Shown here piece after piece: positions 5,096 through 7,982 of a DNA stretch of 7,982 nt. Both the position numbers and the translations under genes were made by a program. The stretch spans positions 1-7,982 of the forward strand of contig JAGVFE010000030.1 in the NCBI GenBank assembly GCA_020057765.1. The letters run 5' to 3'. Numbering within the stretch: position 1 is the stretch's first letter; each line of letters opens with the position of its first letter. The DNA comes from Candidatus Woesebacteria bacterium (GTDB lineage Bacteria; Patescibacteriota; Microgenomatia; UBA10105; UBA927). The notes under the pieces were generated by a model that saw nothing but the letters and a program-made list of their open reading frames with translations, did no database searches and was not told the DNA's origin.

Positions 5096-5127
5096 TTTGG
5101 TATACAGCAAGCCCCTAGTATACCAAA
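5096..5127. repeat. Perfect 10-bp inverted repeat, possible operator, over the rplC promoter
   Basis: TTTGGTATAC at 5096-5105 and GTATACCAAA at 5118-5127 are perfect complements separated by 12 nt; arm centres are 22 bp apart, near two helical turns. One arm covers the -10 box of the predicted promoter and the predicted start of transcription falls in the spacer. This geometry suits a dimeric DNA-binding protein, but the same bases in an rpsJ read-through transcript would form a 10-bp RNA hairpin with a 12-nt loop. Which of the two matters cannot be decided from sequence. Confidence 0.5.
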
Positions 5128-5145
5128 GTATCCCCGTAAACTCAA
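5117..5145 (-). promoter_or_regulatory. Predicted sigma-70-type promoter for rplC and downstream genes
   Basis: Minus-strand TTGAGT (5145-5140), a 17-nt spacer, and TATACT (5122-5117) preceded by TGG, an extended -10. Matches are 4 of 6 for the -35 (TTGACA) and 5 of 6 for the -10 (TATAAT), with ideal spacing. It begins 2 nt after the rpsJ stop codon. Transcripts would start near 5110 and carry a leader of roughly 60 nt that includes the attenuator-like hairpin before rplC. No experimental support is available. Confidence 0.5.
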
Positions 5146-5147
5146 TT

Positions 5148-5456
5148 TTACATTTTTATTTCTACATCCACTCCTGCTGGCAGATCCAAATGCATGAGCT
5201 GGTCTATGGTTTTGTCCGTCGGCTCGACGATATCAACCAAGCGCTTGTGCACTTTAATCATGAAATCTTCTCTGCTGTTTCTATCAATGAATGAACTTCT
5301 GGCTACGTTGTAGACGGTGCGGTCAGATGGAAGCGGTACCGGACCCACGACCCGAGCACCCGTCCGAACGGCGGTATCCAGAATTTTCTGACAGCAGTCA
5401 TCCAGAATCCTACTGTCATACGCTTTTAAACGTACTCGAATTCTTCCTTTTGGCAT
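5148..5456 (-). CDS. rpsJ: 30S ribosomal protein S10 (uS10, NusE)
   Basis: S10 is a 30S head protein that also acts, as NusE, with NusB in transcription antitermination and links RNA polymerase-bound NusG to the ribosome. The product is 102 residues (103 in E. coli). Signatures: GRIRVRLKAYDSRILD (4-19), VRTGARVVGPVPLPS (30-44), IKVHKRLVDIVEPTDKTIDQ (67-86) and LDLPAGVDVEI at the end. It starts 28 nt after the tuf stop with only weak purine-rich upstream sequence (GGTAAG). It stands with tuf and is separated from rplC by 98 nt that hold a promoter and a terminator-like hairpin, so it may be expressed with the EF genes rather than the L3 block. Confidence 0.98.
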   Translation of the reverse strand: MPKGRIRVRLKAYDSRILDDCCQKILDTAVRTGARVVGPVPLPSDRTVYNVARSSFIDRNSREDFMIKVHKRLVDIVEPTDKTIDQLMHLDLPAGVDVEIKM

Positions 5457-5484
5457 GATACATTACTCAACTTACCAGCAGATG

Positions 5485-6672
5485 TTAGGCGAGTATTTTG
5501 GTAATAACTCCAGCTCCGACGGTGTGGCCGCCTTCGCGGATGGCAAATCGAAGTCCTTCCTCAAGAGCTACCGGCACAATGAGTTTGACCGTCATCTTGG
5601 TATTGTCTCCCGGCATGACCATTTCTACTCCAGAGGGTAAAGCAACCTCAGCAGTCACATCCGTTGTCCGGATATAAAACTGCGGCCGATAGCCGGTGAA
5701 AAATGGCGTGTGCCGTCCACCCTCTTCTTTGGCCAAAACGTACGTTTCCGCTTCAAATTGCGTGTGGGGCTTAATGGAACCGGGAGCGGCAAGCACTTGT
5801 CCCCTTTCGACCTGATCTTTTTCAATCCCCCGAAGGAGAACGCCAACGTTGTCGCCGGCTTGGCCTTCGTCAAGCATCTTTCGAAACATCTCAACCCCGG
5901 TAACGACGGTCGTTTGGGTATCTTTCATACCCACGATCTCCATGGCCTCGTTGACTTTGACCTTCCCCCGCTCAACGCGACCGGTGACAACGGTTCCCCG
6001 GCCTTTGATCGAGAAAACATCCTCAATGGGCATGAGGAACGGTTTGTCCAAATCCCGTACCGGATCCGGAATGTAATCGTCAACCGTTTTCATGAGCTCA
6101 ACGATAGCCTTTTCTGCTTCAGGATCGCCCTGGAGGGATTTGAGCGCGGATCCTTTGATAACCGGCACTTTGTCTCCTGGGAATCCGTACTTGGTCAAAA
6201 GCTCCCGGACTTCCATTTCCACCAAATCCAAGAGCTCGCGATCCTGCACCATATCGCATTTGTTCATAAAGACGACGATTGCCGGCACGGCTACCTGCTT
6301 GGCCAAAAGAATGTGCTCCCGGGTCTGCGGCATCGGGCCGTCCGGGGCTGAAACCACCAAAATGGCGCCATCCATCTGTGCCGCCCCGGTGATCATGTTT
6401 TTGACATAATCAGCATGACCCGGCGCATCGATGTGCGCATAATGCCGTTTGGCTGTTTCGTATTCAGAGTGATGGATGTTGATCGTGACGCCGCGGGCCT
6501 TTTCCTCCGGAGCGTTATCGATTTCCTCGTATTTGAGCGCCTTTGCAAAGCCAGCTTTGGCCAACACATGGGTAATGGCTGAGGTCAGGGTCGTTTTGCC
6601 ATGGTCAACGTGACCGATGGTACCGATATTTACATGGGGCTTGTTGCGAATGTATTTTGCTTGGTCTGCCAT
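5485..6672 (-). CDS. tuf: Elongation factor Tu
   Basis: EF-Tu is the GTPase that delivers aminoacyl-tRNA to the ribosomal A site. The product is 395 residues (394 in E. coli). Domain 1 shows G1 GHVDHGKT (20-27), switch I RGVTIN with T63, G3 DAPGH (82-86) with catalytic H86, G4 NKCD (137-140) and G5 SAL (175-177). Domains 2 and 3 follow, with the GRGTVVTGRVERGKV stretch typical of domain 2 and FFTGYRPQFYIRTTDVTAEV and REGGHTVGAGVITKI of domain 3. Departures from E. coli are an alanine for cysteine in G3 and IHH after TIN in switch I. A near-perfect Shine-Dalgarno sequence precedes the ATG. It lies between fusA and rpsJ, the usual place; whether a second tuf exists cannot be seen. Confidence 0.99.
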   Translation of the reverse strand: MADQAKYIRNKPHVNIGTIGHVDHGKTTLTSAITHVLAKAGFAKALKYEEIDNAPEEKARGVTINIHHSEYETAKRHYAHIDAPGHADYVKNMITGAAQMDGAILVVSAPDGPMPQTREHILLAKQVAVPAIVVFMNKCDMVQDRELLDLVEMEVRELLTKYGFPGDKVPVIKGSALKSLQGDPEAEKAIVELMKTVDDYIPDPVRDLDKPFLMPIEDVFSIKGRGTVVTGRVERGKVKVNEAMEIVGMKDTQTTVVTGVEMFRKMLDEGQAGDNVGVLLRGIEKDQVERGQVLAAPGSIKPHTQFEAETYVLAKEEGGRHTPFFTGYRPQFYIRTTDVTAEVALPSGVEMVMPGDNTKMTVKLIVPVALEEGLRFAIREGGHTVGAGVITKILA

Positions 6673-6676
6673 AGGG

Positions 6677-6683
6677 CCTCCTT
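6677..6683 (-). promoter_or_regulatory. Ribosome binding site of tuf
   Basis: AAGGAGG on the minus strand, 4 nt before the tuf ATG at 6672. It is the strongest Shine-Dalgarno match in the window, fitting a very highly translated gene, and it confirms the start. Confidence 0.85.
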
Positions 6684-6708
6684 TTCATGTAACGAAATCA
6701 ATTTTTAT

Positions 6709-6738
6709 ATTCTATCACACCTTAAACCTTTTGTGCAA
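6709..6738 (-). promoter_or_regulatory. Possible internal promoter of tuf
   Basis: In the fusA-tuf gap, minus-strand TAGAAT (6714-6709) matches the -10 consensus at 5 of 6 positions and is preceded by TGA, an extended -10. A weak -35 (TTGCAC, 18-nt spacing, or TGCACA, 17-nt) lies over the fusA stop region. The leader would be about 30 nt and include the strong ribosome binding site. Extra tuf promoters near or inside fusA are known in E. coli, which makes this plausible but not shown. Confidence 0.35.
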
Positions 6739-7982
6739 TGAGTTTTTCTTGGATGTTTCTGGGTACCTCTTCGTAGTGGCTTGGCTCCATATAATACGTA
6801 GCTCTGCCTTTGGACATACTGCGAAGTGTCGTAGCATATCCGGCAAGTTCGGCCAACGGAACCAGACAAACGATCACCGTGACCGTCCCCCTCTTTTGCG
6901 TGCCTAAAATTTGCGACCGCTTGGCTCCCAGGTCTCCGATGACGTCCCCCATACATTCATCAGGCGTGGTTACTTCTACTTTCATGATGGGCTCCAAAAG
7001 TGTGGCGTGCGCGCGCTTGACGGCAGATTGGAGTGCCATAGATCCGGCAATTTTAAAGGCAATTTCAGAAGAATCTACGTCATGGTAGCTTCCGTCATAC
7101 ACGCTCACTTTCATGTCAACCAACGGATACCCTGCTATGACGCCGTTTTCCATAGCCTCCTTCACTCCTTTTTCTATCGGAGCGATAAATTCTTTTGGAA
7201 TGGATCCGCCTTTGGTATCATCGTCAAATTCAAATCCTTGCCCACGGGTGAGTGGCTCGATACGGATGAGACAATGTCCATACTGTCCGTGTCCTCCGGT
7301 TTGGCGGATGTACTTGCCTTCGCCTTCCGCCGGCTGGCGGATGGTTTCTTTGTAGGCTACCTGCGGGGCGCCGACGTTGGCCTCAACTTTAAACTCACGC
7401 TTCATCCGATCGACAATGATCTCCAAATGCAGTTCCCCCATACCCCAGATGATGGTCTGGTTGGTCTCGAGATTGGATTTAATCCGAAATGTTGGGTCCT
7501 CTTCAGCCAATCGCAGGAGGGCAAAACCCATTTTTTCCTGATCGTTTTTGGTTTTGGGTTCGATTGCCAAAGATATAACGGGTTGGGGGAAGGTAATTTT
7601 TTCCAACACAATTGGCTTGCTTTCATCGCAAATACTATCCCCGGTGATTGTGTCTTTAAATCCAACGACAGCCACAATTTCTCCGGCAAATGCTTTTTTA
7701 ATTTCTTCGCGCTGGTTGGCATGCATCAAAAGGAGCCGTCCGACGCGCTCTTTGACGCCTTTGGTTGAATTGTACGCATAGGAACCGGATTCAAGCTTGC
7801 CCGAATAAATGCGGACGTAGGTAAGCTTGCCCACGTGCGGATCAATTTGAATTTTGAACGCCAGGCCGGAAAAGCTATCGGTGCTGTCACGCTTCCTGGT
7901 TTCCGGCTCGCCCGTCCTGGGATGAATACCTGCCACCGGCGGCAAATCCAACGGAGACGGAAGATAGTCAACAACAGCGTCC
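6722..7982 (-). CDS. fusA: Elongation factor G, C-terminal part, cut by window edge
   Basis: EF-G is the translocase GTPase of protein synthesis and, with RRF, recycles ribosomes. The frame is open through the right edge, giving 419 residues, about 60 percent of a roughly 700-residue protein; the GTPase domain lies outside. The fragment opens DAVVDYLPSPLDLPPV, the conserved lead into domain II. Domain II holds GLAFKIQIDPHVGKLTYVRI (39-58), domain III LLRLAEEDPTFRI and GMGELHLEIIVDRM (180-193), domain IV GGHGQYGHCLI and YDGSYHDVDSSEIAFK with H300 at the tip position known from E. coli, and domain V EVTTPDECMGDVIGDLGAKR and GYATTLRSMSKGRATYYME. It ends TAA, 49 nt before tuf. Strong conservation in all domains suggests a canonical EF-G. 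Confidence 0.98.
   Translation of the reverse strand, partial: DAVVDYLPSPLDLPPVAGIHPRTGEPETRKRDSTDSFSGLAFKIQIDPHVGKLTYVRIYSGKLESGSYAYNSTKGVKERVGRLLLMHANQREEIKKAFAGEIVAVVGFKDTITGDSICDESKPIVLEKITFPQPVISLAIEPKTKNDQEKMGFALLRLAEEDPTFRIKSNLETNQTIIWGMGELHLEIIVDRMKREFKVEANVGAPQVAYKETIRQPAEGEGKYIRQTGGHGQYGHCLIRIEPLTRGQGFEFDDDTKGGSIPKEFIAPIEKGVKEAMENGVIAGYPLVDMKVSVYDGSYHDVDSSEIAFKIAGSMALQSAVKRAHATLLEPIMKVEVTTPDECMGDVIGDLGAKRSQILGTQKRGTVTVIVCLVPLAELAGYATTLRSMSKGRATYYMEPSHYEEVPRNIQEKLIAQKV

Noticed and set aside
5457..5484. Possible regulatory element in the tuf-rpsJ gap
   Set aside because: The 28 nt show no hairpin, promoter or clear repeat beyond weak purine-rich sequence.
5710..6351. Long plus-strand open frame (213 codons) opposite tuf
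   Set aside because: It is antisense to a fully conserved EF-Tu, shows no family resemblance and is explained by the codon bias of the real gene.
6673..6688. ATG at 6688 just ahead of the tuf ribosome binding site
   Set aside because: It opens a short frame overlapping tuf out of phase; the strong AAGGAGG serves the tuf ATG and nothing supports use of the upstream one.
6911..7768. Plus-strand open frame of 285 codons opposite fusA
   Set aside because: Shadow of conserved EF-G codons; composition is low-complexity and atypical, with no recognisable domain.
1..7982. CRISPR arrays, insertion sequences, tRNA genes or defence genes
   Set aside because: Every part of the window is accounted for by translation genes and short gaps; no repeats or foreign genes were found.

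Overview
The window is one continuous block of translation genes, all read from the minus strand, with no gene-free stretch longer than about 100 bases. In transcription order (high to low coordinates) it holds the C-terminal part of fusA (EF-G), tuf (EF-Tu), rpsJ (S10), then rplC (L3), rplD (L4), rplW (L23), rplB (L2), rpsS (S19), rplV (L22), rpsC (S3), rplP (L16), rpmC (L29), rpsQ (S17), rplN (L14) and the first 43 codons of rplX (L24). This is the classical str to S10 to spc order of bacteria, unbroken, with no foreign insertion. fusA is cut by the right edge and rplX by the left edge.

The organism is a bacterium with the standard genetic code: five ribosomal protein genes end at TGA exactly where the family ends. 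Base composition is moderate. A compact operon, ATGA overlaps, a shortened L2 N-terminus and the EF-Tu G3 motif DAPGH suggest a member of the Candidate Phyla Radiation (Patescibacteria). That placement is an inference from remembered protein style and needs a tree. Use of TGA as stop argues against Gracilibacteria and Absconditabacteria.

Most junctions are tight: four ATGA overlaps (rplD/rplW, rplW/rplB, rpmC/rpsQ, rpsQ/rplN) and gaps of 1 to 4 bases at six others. Only four gaps leave room for control: fusA-tuf (49 nt), tuf-rpsJ (28 nt), rpsJ-rplC (98 nt) and rplV-rpsC (62 nt).

The most interesting parts are the rpsJ-rplC and rplV-rpsC gaps. The rpsJ-rplC gap packs in a good sigma-70-type promoter, a perfect 10-bp inverted repeat over its -10 box, and an intrinsic-terminator-like hairpin ending just before the rplC start codon. 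It also holds an alternative pairing that would break the hairpin, and a 13-codon ORF that runs through the terminator and stops in an ATGA overlap with rplC. The rplV-rpsC gap has a strong hairpin with the rplV stop codon in its loop, then a second terminator-like hairpin with a U-rich tail, and a 7-nt element able to pair the two arms alternatively. Both rplC and rpsC lack a visible Shine-Dalgarno sequence. Together these look like two internal attenuation points dividing the operon into separately tuned blocks. This is a prediction from sequence only.
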